A stretch of DNA of 64,000 nt, taken from Stictocephala bisonia. Lineage: Eukaryota > Arthropoda > Insecta > Hemiptera > Membracidae. Each line of letters starts with the position of its first letter. The first letter of the stretch is position 1. A program made the translations under genes and the position numbers. This document shows positions 49,258 to 60,545 of this stretch, piece by piece. The stretch spans positions 800,501 to 864,500 of the forward strand of contig JAQJVL010000158.1 of NCBI GenBank assembly GCA_035578905.1, written 5' to 3'. The notes under the pieces were generated by a model. That model ran no database searches. It was not told where the DNA came from and worked only from the letters and a program-made list of their open reading frames with translations.

Positions 49258-49466
49258 TCAGTTTGATCGAAAGAATATTTTGTGTTTGTTATAAATATGA
49301 GTTTTTAAAGTAGATTTCTGCTTGGCTTTATAAGAGCAATAGGGACAAGCAAACTGAGGTTCTTTATTGCATTCGTAGCGCAGGTGGTGTGTCAAGTGTG
49401 ACTTCTGTTTATAGCTGCGGCTACATATAAGGCACTGATGTTTGCGGACTGCATCCTGGGCAAAGT
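49258..49466 (-). CDS. lola: lola alternative 3' exon 9 (NKEP subgroup)
   Basis: Lola terminal exon. The acceptor aattattttcag is followed by AC, then TTT at 49464. The lead is FAQDAVRKHQ. Finger 1 is CLICSRSYKQKSHLTHH with LRYEC. The linker is NKEPQF, asparagine replacing glycine. Finger 2 is CPYCSYKAKQKSTLKTH with IYNKH, and the tail KIFFRSN ends at TGA 49258. Lead, linker and fingers are closest to the next exon (AVRKHQC is identical), so the two are recent duplicates. Confidence 0.95.
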
Positions 49467-51665
49467 CTGAAAATAATTCAACCCAAAGTCAATTTCATTA
49501 TCTTATAAAAATGGAAGAAACGGGAATTCTGTTAAAAATAATGTACCAAATGATCATTAAAAAAAATCTTATTTAAGTAAATTCAAATTATAAGAAAAAA
49601 CAAATGAAATAATTTGTTGTTATATTTATCTAGCGTTAACCATCAATTACATGGACATGATGAAATCTGTCTATTAGTTGTTACAGGTAAGTGGAAGAAT
49701 AATTGAGTTCGGATATGATAACACATTTCATCCTCCAGAAATAGTTCCAAAAGCGGTTTCATTTATTATACACCTAGCCCGTACTGTAAAATAGTGATAT
49801 ACTTAGAGGCTAAGTTCTGTAGTGATATTTAATTGTTCTCAGGCCTCTTAATACTGACACAACATACATCCAACTCTTTAACTGGAAGTTGTGTTTTTAC
49901 AAAAAACTGGCAGGCCAACCAATTTGAAGACTATTCTTTTAAAATCCATACAAACTAATAAAACATTATAAACCAACTCTTGTTTAGTATCCTTACATTT
50001 ACAACAAATTAAGAGTATTCTATAGTAATAATAATGAACATTTTTTTCAACAATTTTTTAGTTAATTTATGTTTTGAAAGATCATTTTATAAACAGACAA
50101 AGGGGTAGGGATATATCTAGGAAACTGCACTTTCTTATGACATTAAAATTCTAAGATAGCCAAAATGATTAAATATATTATATGATATATGAATTAATAA
50201 AAATTGATACCTTAAGAACTGCACGTAGTACGAAATTCGAACAACTTTTTACCACTGTAACTATAATTTTTAAAACTCACTAAAAATGTAGGCCTATAAT
50301 ATATGGTCCATAGTGGCAACAAGTATTATGATTAAAACAAAATCATCCTCTATCAAATAAATATATTTCTAAAATGGTTACTTTAGTATCCATTAGGTAT
50401 CATTTTAGTATTTTTTCAAGATTGTTTTATTTATTGACATGCAGTGAATATTATGAAATTATTCATGTATATTTCATCAGTATAGTATAATATTTCGAAA
50501 GTAGATATTAGCCATTAAAAGATCGTACAAAATAACAAAACTGTACTTACATATTTATTTTCTTATTATGTTACTCTAATTGCATAAACAACCTTACAGC
50601 CAGCAGAAGGTAAGCTTTTCAATTAAATAACACAAATAATTTTCAAAAAATACAACATGGTGATGGAGTGTCTAATTGATATAGATATTTAAAGGTTGTT
50701 AAATATGGGATATAATCATGTTGACAATGTCAATTTTTGTATTATAATAATTGTTCAAAACTGTTGTTTCAAAGTCGGTGTTTTACGCTCACTGCCATTT
50801 TAGCAGAACATTTTATTGGCGTAAAGACGTCCATTGTCAGTTGCATAGTTAATGATTGCCATTGACTTTGACACTACTAGAAAAGTCTAGGGTTCTATAA
50901 TGGATGATGGCCAGATTTTGAAAGTAGAAAATATAAAGGCTAGAAAATATCAGAATTATCAGTAAATCAGACAAATAATACTTGGTTCAGACTCCAAAAT
51001 AAACTGAACATAGTTTTTAATATAGATGTTAAAACATCCATAGCTAAGGGGATAAGGTGCCTGTTTGGCTTGCAAAGCTCTTGGCCTGGGTTCAATTCCT
51101 GGTGACTCACCAATTACTTCATCCCTGCCACTTCTGTGATTCGGAGGTTAAATAAGTTAAATTAATTGGCCTGGCTGTTGAGCTATAACAAGCACTTTAT
51201 AAGAAACGTTGGTCTTAGTATGTGAGACACTAAATAACATTCTACACTCACAACATTATTTTCTTATATCTCTATTGGCCCAAAGCTGACTCCTCATTAA
51301 ATAGACTTCCGGGAATATTTGTTGCAGAGGACATCTAAAGGTTTCATAGGATGATCCTATCATCTAAGAGTCATGGTAGGATGGTCCATAAGAGTCCAAT
51401 AGGAGAGAGCGCACAGTAACTAATCTGAACAGCAATACAGTTTAGACGCCATAAATAAACTAACAAAAACTTTAGGACTGAACTAAAAATTACAACAGAA
51501 AAATAAAGACTATTTAATATATCAAATTTCATTTTAAGCAGTACAATAGTTCATTTATACAAAAATTAAATTTTCAAGTGTTAAGAAAATTAATTTCAAA
51601 ACATATAGTTCACTTTCTTAGAAAATTTGTGTTTTAAATAATATCAAAAAAACCTTCTTATATTA
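49467..51665. other. AT-rich spacer, exon 9 to 8
   Basis: It holds a tRNA-like SINE at 51040-51260. Otherwise no exon or repeat is recognised. Confidence 0.5.
51040..51260 (+). mobile_element. tRNA-derived SINE, family B
   Basis: A-box-like TAGCTAAGGGG and B-box GGGTTCAATTCC are spaced as in a tRNA. They are followed by ctggtgactcaccaattact and a body ending near ctctacactcacaacatt. No clean acceptor stem is seen. The 3' border is approximate. Confidence 0.65.
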
Positions 51666-51880
51666 CTAAACACCCAAACCAGTAAGTTTCAATCCATGTT
51701 TCAAAGCAATGTGAGACTTTAGAGAAGATTTCTGTTTGGCCTTGTATGGACAGTAAGGGCAAATGAACTGTGGTTCTTTGTTACACTCGTAACGCTGATG
51801 TGCTGTTAGATGGCCTTTTTGTTTATAACTACGGCCACAATCCGGACACTGATGTTTGCGAACTGCGTTTTTATAAGCAT
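51666..51880 (-). CDS. lola: lola alternative 3' exon 8 (NKEP subgroup)
   Basis: Lola terminal exon. The acceptor ttgtttttttccag is followed by AT, then GCT at 51878. The lead is AYKNAVRKHQ. Finger 1 is CPDCGRSYKQKGHLTAH with QRYEC, linker NKEPQF, and finger 2 is CPYCPYKAKQKSSLKSH with IALKH. The tail GLKLTGLGV ends at 51666. This is the best match to the consensus of the array. It sits in a run of five neighbouring exons with N in place of G in the linker. Confidence 0.96.
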
Positions 51881-53124
51881 CTGGAAAAAAACAAATCGGA
51901 TTTAGCTTCCATTTAAATAACAAAATGTGCAATAGTTTAAGTGAAATGTTAATATTTTGCTCATTAAAAATACTGAAAATGTCACAGCAGTTTCTTGATT
52001 ACCGAGATATTATTCCTGTTTCATTTCTGAAAGATCATGTTTGAGAGTTTTGAATACAGTTAACCAAAATCACTAAAATAGTTGTAACTTTTGAACTTTA
52101 ATTTTAATAAACTTGTATTATGTAACTTAACATTTCACTAGTTTGTGAATAAATAATATATACTACTTCTTTTCGATAGTATTTCTGATTAACTTAACAA
52201 GTAGACTCAGAAAGTAAATTACTATCACAAATGTTAATATCAACTAACTGACTAATTAAAAAAATTCTTTTCAATTTAATAACATAAATCGACTAAATTT
52301 ACTTCAAAAGATAAACAATGATAAAATGTCTTGATTAACTGATAAACAATAGCAAATATTGTGTTTTAATCTATCCTGGATTAAAGCGATATGTAACTAG
52401 TCAACAAATTATAGCTAAGTAATATAGATGTAGCATTTTTCATAATTAGTTTACATTACATTTAAATTCATTTAGAAATTGGTCGGTAGCGTAGTTGGTT
52501 CAATCCCAGCTTCATGTGCTAAAGTTCTCAGTTCGATCCCAATCAGAGTCAATACATTTTGAGAGGGATCAGCTGATAATCACCGGCTGTTCATTTGTCA
52601 TTGGGCTATTAATTAATGAAACTTTCTAAGGAATAGTCGGCCTTAGTTTGTAACAATGACCTACATTCACTCATCTACACTCATCACACTCATTCGAAAT
52701 CCATATTCGCCCATATCTTGACGATCGGTGTCTTATGAATAAATAAAAATAAATAAATAAATTATAAATTTACTAATAAAAAATCTGTGTTTAATTTAGT
52801 TTTTATCCAAGCAAAGAACAAAACTATTAACACTTATTTGATTTTAATATAGTTCTTACAAGTATAATTCTGTTATTTGTTATTTTACACTTCTGTATAT
52901 TTTATCACCTTACAGATATGTTGAATGTTTTCACATTTCTTTCTACTAAAGACATAATTTTAAAATATGAGATTACCTTTAAATTCAATTATTGTATTTA
53001 ATCTAAAACATCATTAGCATTATACAATAATTGTATTAAAATAATCACACTAAAATTTTTCTATAATAAGGAATAATAAATAAAAGCATTATAATTTATT
53101 ATTTAATATAAAAATAACTGATAA
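51881..53124. other. AT-rich spacer, exon 8 to 7
   Basis: It contains a tRNA-derived SINE (52478-52765). The rest is AT-rich with no exon. Confidence 0.5.
52478..52765 (+). mobile_element. tRNA-derived SINE, family C
   Basis: A-box TAGCGTAGTTGG and B-box AGTTCGATCCC, then a body of about 200 bases ending catcttgacgatcggtgtc-like sequence and an (AAATA)n tail near 52738-52765. Its length and tail are those of an intact SINE. Confidence 0.75.
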
Positions 53125-53330
53125 TTAAGTTAAGCTATCACTGACTACTGTTGTTTTATGTACAATACAAACATGCAACTTTAAAGAAGATTTCCGTTTG
53201 GCCTTGTATGGGCAAAACGGACAGGAAAACTGCGGCTCCTTATTACATTCATAACGCATGTGGTAGGTAAGATGCTGCTTCTGTTTGTAACTGCGGTTAC
53301 AGGTCAAACACTTATGTCCACGAATGGTAT
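53125..53330 (-). CDS. lola: lola alternative 3' exon 7 (NKEP subgroup)
   Basis: Lola terminal exon. The acceptor atttccttttcag is followed by AT, then ACC at 53328 (TIRGHK). Finger 1 is CLTCNRSYKQKQHLTYH with MRYEC, linker NKEPQF, and finger 2 is CPFCPYKAKRKSSLKLH with VCIVH. The last knuckle has VH rather than KH, with both histidines present. The tail is KTTVVSDSLT with the stop at 53125. AATAAA is about 25 bases downstream (53095-53100). Confidence 0.95.
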
Positions 53331-55005
53331 CTGAAAAGGAAATGGTTTTAAAATCACTCCACACTTCTATAGTTGGAAATTAATGTGAGTTAAATTTTAT
53401 AAATTATTATTTTCAGTTTCATGAGGTTTGGGATTTAATCAGCAATAGGACTAACCAAAAAAATTACTTAACCAAGAGTCCCCCCTTTCCAATTCAGTTT
53501 CTTCATTCACATCATTGCTGCTCTTAGGGTCACAAAATAAAGACAGCTACCATTCGCTTAAAAAAATTAAATCATATTTTTAAAATTTAGCGGGTCTTAC
53601 AGTTAAATTAGAACATTTGAGAATGTAGTGGAGTTGAGGAAAAAATCTTGAATTGATTTAATAACGGTAAAACTATGTAGAGAAATGTTGCAGATACGCA
53701 TTTGTTGCTACACTAAAAATTTTTGTAACGTTAAAAACTTTGAACAGTTGCATCTTTTGCTTCGGCCTCCCTTCTCACCTCAGTTTTCAATTCTACTTAA
53801 CTAAGGCCTTCAAAATGAGTTATAACTTATTCAATGAGTTATATGTTGGAATCAGAATGAGTCCTCATGTTGGTTAGGTGTAAGAGAGGACTTACTAGTT
53901 CTAACCTCGCCATTTGTACACCTTGTTATCAATAAAGTCATTTCATAATTCAAGGTAAACTTATATTTTTTAAAAACATTTACATAACTTTCTTTATGCT
54001 GTCCCCTAGCTATATAAAGAAACACAAATTAAAATATGTCTCAATATATGGTATAATGACAAATACATTACAAAGTTTTGTTACATTTTGCTTTATAGTA
54101 TTATTATATATTCTAGACTTTTAGCCAACCATGTATATTTCATTTTTTTGTGGTTATCTTTGACTAGCCCCGCAAAGCCTTCAAAATAATCATATATGTC
54201 ATTGGTCTATTGTTATTGATAGTGCCACATGATATGATAAAAAGAAAACATGAAAACGAAAACTCACAAACAATATTTGTTAGTTAGTCAATTTGAAAAA
54301 TTATTATTAAAAGTTATAATAACCTTGTAACAGCAATATGTGGGTGTAGAATAATAATACACCATGCAACTGCCACATTGATACTGGTAAAGGGGAACGT
54401 TAAGGATTAGTTGCCTGTTAGGTAAAATAGCATCAAAAGTGTTTATTTATAATATACACGACAACTTGACTTAAACTAAAATAAGGTGATGACAATTTTT
54501 CCAATACCACAAGTGTGAACTCGTGTTATAAAACCTATAATTCATAAACGGTGATATGAAAGCAAAAATTCATAAAAATATTGATTTAATATAGTATACT
54601 TCTAAATTGATACAAGAGTAAATCATTATGGTTTGATTAAAGTTAAATTAAATATGGACCACAGTGAAGTGAAAAGAACACGAGTAACAAGATCGCACTC
54701 CTTAAAAGGTTGACAGAAGAGTGATTATTGACTATATATATAAAACAAGCAACAAATCCTTAATGGTTGCTTTAAATTTTCACATCCAAGCTGTACAAAA
54801 AATAAAAATACGTTAAATTAAAACTATCCTGATCATTTTGATTGCAAATGGTAATAAGAAGTTGGCAGATATTGTGTTGATATTAAATATACAATGTACT
54901 TTTTTCTTTTTTTATGGCATTTGAAAAACAACAACAGGAAGATGAAATTAAGTGTTTAATTATGCATAACAATAACACAAATTTTCCTCCCTAAAAATTA
55001 ATTTA
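53331..55005. other. AT-rich spacer, exon 7 to 6
   Basis: Nothing recognised on either strand. Confidence 0.45.
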
Positions 55006-55226
55006 TTAGTGGTCATTAGTCAGCGTTGTTCTGTGTTTCACTACAAGATGAGATTTTAGGGCAGACTTCTGTTTGGCTTTATAGGAACAAAATGGACATG
55101 GAAACTGCGGCTCTTTGTTGCACTCATACCGGCGGTGGTAGTTGAGGTGGCACTTCTGTTTGTAGCTGCGCCCACAGGTAGGACAGGGATGTCTCCCTAT
55201 CAGTGACAGAAGAACTGCATTTCCTT
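55006..55226 (-). CDS. lola: lola alternative 3' exon 6 (NKEP subgroup)
   Basis: Lola terminal exon. The acceptor tttctatcgccag is followed by AA, then GGA at 55224. The lead is GNAVLLSLIGRHP. Finger 1 is CPTCGRSYKQKCHLNYH with RRYEC, linker NKEPQF, and finger 2 is CPFCSYKAKQKSALKSH with LVVKH. The tail RTTLTNDH ends at TAA 55006. AATAAA overlaps the stop (55002-55007), as in exon 18. Confidence 0.95.
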
Positions 55227-56311
55227 CTGGCGATAGAAACAAATCAACAATTATAAGAATATATGACAACTAACTATGGAACAAAACAATGTCATATAAC
55301 ATGTTTTATAACCGTTTCTTTAACTGGAATCACGGTTATTTTCATTCTAGCTTATTTTTTGTTCATTTTTAAAAAGGAATTCTAAAAATTAAATAACTTA
55401 TTTTTAATACAGTATCATTAAAACTTAAAATAAAATTGTTAAATCACATTTGAGATATCTGAACCCATAAAAAAGATAATATTCTATGACCTTTTTCTAC
55501 CAACTCATTATACAGCAGTCATAACAGAAGGTTATGACAAAAACATAGGACAGAGCTGATGGGACACAACGTTACAACAATGCCACGTTGGTTACTTTAA
55601 AGTACTCTTTCAAACTGCCATGCAAAGAATTTGGTCTCAAGTTTCATCAAGTGCCAGTAATATTTATTAGGCTGGCGGCTTATGTACATCTTTTATATAT
55701 AAAAACGTAAGTACTGACTCGGCAGCTCATTCATTTTTAAACTTCTCATGAAGCTGGAAAGATACATTTTATACAACTATTCTTCAATTTCAAAGTAGGA
55801 AAAGTATGCAACTCGATTCTAAATTCTACACCCATCCTTTGAAAATTTAATCCTTTTGGAAATTTGTTTGACAATTTACCACCAATATTTTGTGTTGTGT
55901 TGATGCACATACAACACACAAAAAATATCAGTGCCAAGGATGCACAAAAATTGAATTCTTTGTGAATTTATGGCCTGAGAGTGGTAAATGTAGGTTACTG
56001 AGATCAACCACCACAATATTTGTGCTTATATTGTAAAAACCTGTGTGTCATTAATTAATGTTGTATCTATAGATACATATGATATCAACATATAGTATGC
56101 TATGAAGACAACTATTTAATCCCTAACAAACAACTTTCTTAAAAATTTAAACCCAAATAATATTGCAAATGCAATGGTCTTCAACTAAACACAATATTGA
56201 GAAAAATTAGTCAAAGCTAAATATTACAAAAGGAGTAAAAAAAAGTATTTAACAAAACAAAACATTTTACTATTAAAAATAACAAACAAAGTTAATTTGT
56301 ACAGTTTCAGT
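55227..56311. other. AT-rich spacer, exon 6 to 5
   Basis: No exon. A short piece near 56017 (aatatttgtgcttatattgta) resembles the palindromic element at 35.6 kb. A minus-strand frame at 55746 has no recognisable motif. Confidence 0.45.
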
Positions 56312-56529
56312 CTATTGGCTAGTGTTGATTATCAATTTATTGTGCTTTAACACGTGAACCTTCCATGCTGACTTCTGTTTGGCTTTGTAAGGACAGAAAG
56401 GACAACAGAACTGAGGATCCTTGTTGCACTCATAACGCAAGTGGAAATTTAGATGCCGTCTGTGTTTGTAGCTGCGTCCACATCCTGTACATAAATGCCT
56501 TTCTGACACAGATTCAGGGTATGTTGTTC
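56312..56529 (-). CDS. lola: lola alternative 3' exon 5 (H-x3-H variant)
   Basis: Lola terminal exon. The acceptor aatattatttcag is followed by GA, then ACA at 56527. The lead is TTYPESVSERHL. Finger 1 is CTGCGRSYKHRRHLNFH with LRYEC. The linker is NKDPQF. Finger 2 is CPFCPYKAKQKSAWKVH then VLKH, so the last spacing is H-x3-H, one residue shorter than in every other intact exon, and the helix leucine is tryptophan. H-x3-H is normal for C2H2 fingers in general. The tail NKLIINTSQ ends at 56312. Confidence 0.95.
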
Positions 56530-58549
56530 CTGAAATAATATTAATGATAAGTATACGGTAGTATTATCAACTTTACTTTCTAAAGTTTTTTAGTAATTAC
56601 TTTAGAAAGTAATTACTCCTAAAGTATTCCATAGAATAGTTGAGTAATTACATTTACATCTAAATTATACTCAATCTCAAAGTCCAAAAACTGTTTAAGA
56701 AGTCAGCTAGCAGTATTTACACTTTTATTTTCATCCGCTTAACAACCCACATTACCTAATATCACTTTAAAACGAAAATCCAAACCTTAACTTTACATTC
56801 CTTCATTACATTAATTCACAATCTGTAGACAACTATTTCTTGTTGATACTGAAGAACAAATACAGATATGATAGACCACTAATACTACTGTACTACAACC
56901 ACAAAATGATGATTATAAATGATAAAAATGTGTTTATGATCCAAATGATTTGTTTGATTTGAAAAACTGATTTTGTGACTACCTGAACAAAACTTTTTCC
57001 TACTTGTCCTTGGGTTGTTTGGTTTCCTATATAAAAAATATATAAATGTACACTTCATAATATGATGTTATTACAAATTAAATACACAAGAGACAATTTA
57101 GGCCTCTTGCTAGCCTAGTGGTTTGCTCGTCTGCTTCTAATACGAAGGGTCACAGGTTCAAATCCGGGGAGGTCCTCTTAAATTTGCCATAGGAGTTTGA
57201 ACCGTTGCCCCTCAACGTTTGATTATCATGTAAAAAAATGCCAATGGAGTTGAAAGCAAAACAAAAGCCCTATAAATAACTATCGTTTTAGTCTGTAATG
57301 GTAGGATAGTGTTTTAACCCAGCTACTTGGACCAGTTCTGTATTAAAAAAATATTTAATATAAACTGTTACAACATTGTTACCAGATATCGTCAAGAATG
57401 TAACTTTTTACTTGTATTGCATCTGGTAAATTTGTTGGCTAGAGTTTGACTTCAGATTTTGATACATTTAAAAAACATCATACATTTTACAAAAACATTA
57501 ATGATAATTAAAGTATGCCTAAACTGAATTCAAAAAGAGCATTAACAAACTTACCTGACAAGATAACAAATACAAGAAACAAAGACAATAAAAGTACAAA
57601 TACTTTTTGCCACTGCCACCATCTTCAAGCTTGAGGAAACTTCTCTTGTCCCCTGGGTGTCAATCATCTCAAGTAATATTTAAATACTAATTTACAAGCT
57701 AGTGTACATAACCTAACCTCTAATTTGAATCAAGTTCTTTTGTTTCACCCTTATTTCATAAAAGAACTTAAAAATGTATTAAACTATATATTAATTTAAG
57801 AATTAATTATAAATGTTATACTATAACATCCTAAATTTAATAATACCCTTGATTATATACACTTACAGTAGATATCTCATCTAATAGGAATATTTGTGCC
57901 AGTAATTTGGTTAGTTAGCGAAGTGTGCACAGCTAGTTTAAACTGCATTACATTTACATGGAACTACACTATTCTAAAACCTTTTTAACTTTACCTCTGA
58001 GTGGAGCACAACATGGCAAAATTGTATATCTTGAGCGCTTGGCTCCTTCCTATCCCACAAATAATTTTTTTCTTGTCCAGATAAATCACAAATAGAGCCT
58101 CATAGTTTTTATAAGTTAAAATTGTCCGAATTACTAAGTTATTTTGATATTTGTAATCATTAAAAAAATGTACTTCCCAGTTAAACCTAAAAAGTTTTTT
58201 CTTCATACCTAAAAAATAAATTTGTACCTTCCTACATTCTTTTCAATGTGAGTCACCGGATGTAAAAATTAAAGGAGGGCTGAGGTGGTCTAGTGTGCTA
58301 CGTTGCCTATGTTGAATCACCAGTTTTGCCAGCTAAACTTAAAGGTAAAGCTAGAATAGCTGGATTATAGCACTCCACAATGAACCACAAAAACAGCTGT
58401 TAATTTAAGACACAAAATTTAAAATTGAATGAGAAATCTATGTGTGTGTATAAAATCAATTACAATAGTTAAGCAATAATTTAATAGGACAAGAGGATGT
58501 GAATAATGAAGAACATTAACAATAGCATAAACGAGTACATATAATCAAT
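56530..58549. other. AT-rich spacer, exon 5 to 4
   Basis: It contains a SINE (57104-57190 head) and a weak tRNA-like fragment near 58275-58335. Nothing else was seen. Confidence 0.45.
57104..57290 (+). mobile_element. tRNA-derived SINE, family D
   Basis: A-box TAGCCTAGTGG and B-box GGTTCAAATCC at tRNA spacing, with an anticodon-arm-like segment cttctaatacgaag. The putative acceptor strands ggcctct and ggaggtcc pair only imperfectly and sequence continues well past them, so a SINE head is preferred over a tRNA gene. The 3' end is uncertain. Confidence 0.65.
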
Positions 58550-58782
58550 TTATATAATGTTATGTCGATTGAGCTTATGTGAAGTAAGAGTGACTTTCTG
58601 CTTAGCTTTGTAAGGGCACAGATCACAAGAGAACTGCGGTTCTTTGCCACACTCAAACGTCAGATGTCGGGTCAAATGCCCTTTCTGCTTGTACCTCCGG
58701 CCACACAAGTTACATCTGTGAGGTCTAGGATCGTTCCAGACTTGTTGGCGTTCACCAGCGTAGGTTCTTTTATTTGACACCA
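58550..58782 (-). CDS. lola: lola alternative 3' exon 4
   Basis: Lola terminal exon. The acceptor caattttgttatgtag is followed by TG, then GTG at 58780. A lead of about 20 residues (VSNKRTYAGERQQVWNDPRP) precedes finger 1, CNLCGRRYKQKGHLTRH with LTFEC. The linker is GKEPQF. Finger 2 is CDLCPYKAKQKVTLTSH with KLNRH, and the end is NII at 58550. The basic lead could extend the DNA contact or hold a localisation signal; this is speculation. All ligands are present. Confidence 0.94.
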
Positions 58783-59370
58783 CTACATAACAAAATTGAT
58801 TATAGATCAGAAAAATACAACTGTACAAGTTATTAATGATAGTTATGGTATTTTTTTAAACAAGGACTTGAGACTATGACATTATCATTGCCATTTAGCC
58901 TTATGGTTTACTGAGGTGGTTCACATAAGTGGTTGTTAAAGAAATTTCAATCTTACCTTTGGAAAATAACACAAGCTAAAAATAATCACTCGTAAGCTCT
59001 AATTAATTATGGCTGTGTTGGCTTTATGACCATGCTGATGGTATAACCATCCCTAGAGCTGTATCAAAGCAAAATTTAAACAATATTTTATGCAGAACAT
59101 TTTATACTCAATAGATCAGTTAGTTTCATACTCTAAGTTTTCATTGGCACAAAAATATTTATATGGTGGCACAAAATGTGTTTTGTAACAATGAATGAAT
59201 AAAGAAACTAAGAATTAAATTTAATTGAAGCCAACTTCAGCATAGTATAGTAACAGGACTACTATAAAAGCATCCTGAATGCCTGTACTCTTTTATTATT
59301 ACTTAAAGAGAATTATTACGAAAGTCATAAAACTTGTTCAACCCACTAAGAAATTCTCCTAGTAGATTAT

Positions 59371-59413
59371 TTTTTTTTTAATTGTTACTATTTTTTTATA
59401 GTAACAATTAAAA
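59371..59413. repeat. Short inverted repeat
   Basis: tttttaattgttactat and atagtaacaattaaaaa flank a T run. A perfect 17-base stem, probably a by-product of AT-rich sequence. Confidence 0.7.
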
Positions 59414-59639
59414 AACAAAAGTAAGGTTTGTTGGTCTATAATAATTAGAAATAAAAGTGTAAAAATTTTATTTGATATCAATCACAATACGAATACTACA
59501 TCAATACATATAAAGGCTAAATGTAAGTTATATTGATTTATCTACTCGAGAATGGATGTAATATCATACAAAAAATAAATAAAAAATTCCATGTATGATT
59601 ATTTTATATAATTGTATGTACATTTTCAATAACACTCTA

Positions 59640-60122
59640 CATGAAATGGTGGGTGTGAGGATGGTTAAGACTGTACATGTATGGGGGGGGAGGGTTGTTA
59701 TAACTGTACATGTTTGGGAGGATGGAATGGTCGATACCACTGTACATGTATGGGAGGGTCACTACCACTGTACTTGTATAGGAGGGTGGGAGAGTCGAGA
59801 CCACTGAATGTTTATGGGAGTGTGGGAGGGTTGTGACTACTGTATGTGTATGAAAAGGTGGGAGAGTAGTGACCATTGTAAATGTATGGGTGGTTAGGAG
59901 GGTTGTTACCATTGTAGATGTATGGGATAGTGGGAGGGTCGTTACCACTGTACATGTATGGGAGGGTAGGAGAGTCATGACCACTGTACATGTATGGGTG
60001 GGTGGGAGGGTCGTTACCACTGTACGTATATGGGATGGTGGGAGGATCATTACCACTGTACGTGTATAGGTGGGTAGGAGGTTTGTTACCACTGTACGTG
60101 TATGGGTGGGTGAGTGGGTCAA
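59640..60122. repeat. 36-bp minisatellite array, about 13 units
   Basis: The unit is accactgtacatgtatggg plus agggtgggagggtcgtt, period 36 with divergence. Because 36 is a multiple of three, a 161-codon minus-strand frame (TVVTTLPPSHT-like) stays open through it. I regard that frame as an artefact. It is the largest member of a family seen at four sites in the window. Confidence 0.92.
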
Positions 60123-60351
60123 ATTAAACAGGTTACTTCATACCTTACAAATCTTACCTGCATAGTATTTGTGCTTAGCTTTGACTTCAACCTGCATGGA
60201 GTACAAAATTCTAAATTTTAATATGTACCTTAATGATTTGGTACTTTAATTAGTGTTAGACAAAATATATGTCAAATTTACAGTTATAAAAAAGTCTAAA
60301 CACGATTTACAAATTAATATTTAAACTTTATTGTAAGTCATAAGATATCAA

Positions 60352-60545
60352 TTAATTGTTCCTTATGACTTGGTGCTTGTTTAACATGTGGGACTTCAGA
60401 GAGATTTTTTGCTTTGCTTTGTAGGGGCAGAGGCTACATGCGAATTGAGGTGCTTTGCCGCATTCATACCGCTGGTGCCGTCGCAGAGTACCAGTTCTCT
60501 TGTAAGAACGACTGCATCCAGAGCAGGTTAGAATATTATCAGTTT
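60352..60545 (-). CDS. lola: lola alternative 3' exon 3
   Basis: Lola terminal exon. The acceptor gtttttgtag is followed by AA, then ACT at 60543 (TDNILT). Finger 1 is CSGCSRSYKRTGTLRRH with QRYEC. The linker is GKAPQF. Finger 2 is CSLCPYKAKQKISLKSH with MLNKH, and the tail QVIRNN ends at TAA 60352. AATAAA is about 20 bases downstream (60327-60332). The finger 1 helix (R at -1, R at 6) differs from the common K-Q-K type, which predicts a different site. Confidence 0.95.

Larger units (their letters stand above)
58783..60351. other. AT-rich spacer, exon 4 to 3
   Basis: It contains a hairpin at 59371-59413 and the 36-bp minisatellite at 59640-60122. Nothing else was seen. Confidence 0.5.

Noticed and set aside
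57104..57190. Functional tRNA gene
   Set aside because: A- and B-boxes are present but the acceptor stem is imperfect and the sequence continues as a SINE body.
58275..58335. tRNA-like fragment (TGGTCTAGTG A-box)
   Set aside because: No B-box at the expected distance; too weak to list.
59637..60122. 161-codon minus-strand open frame with TVVTTLPPSHT-like repeats
   Set aside because: It lies exactly on a 36-bp minisatellite whose period is a multiple of three, so the open frame is expected; no start context or family match.
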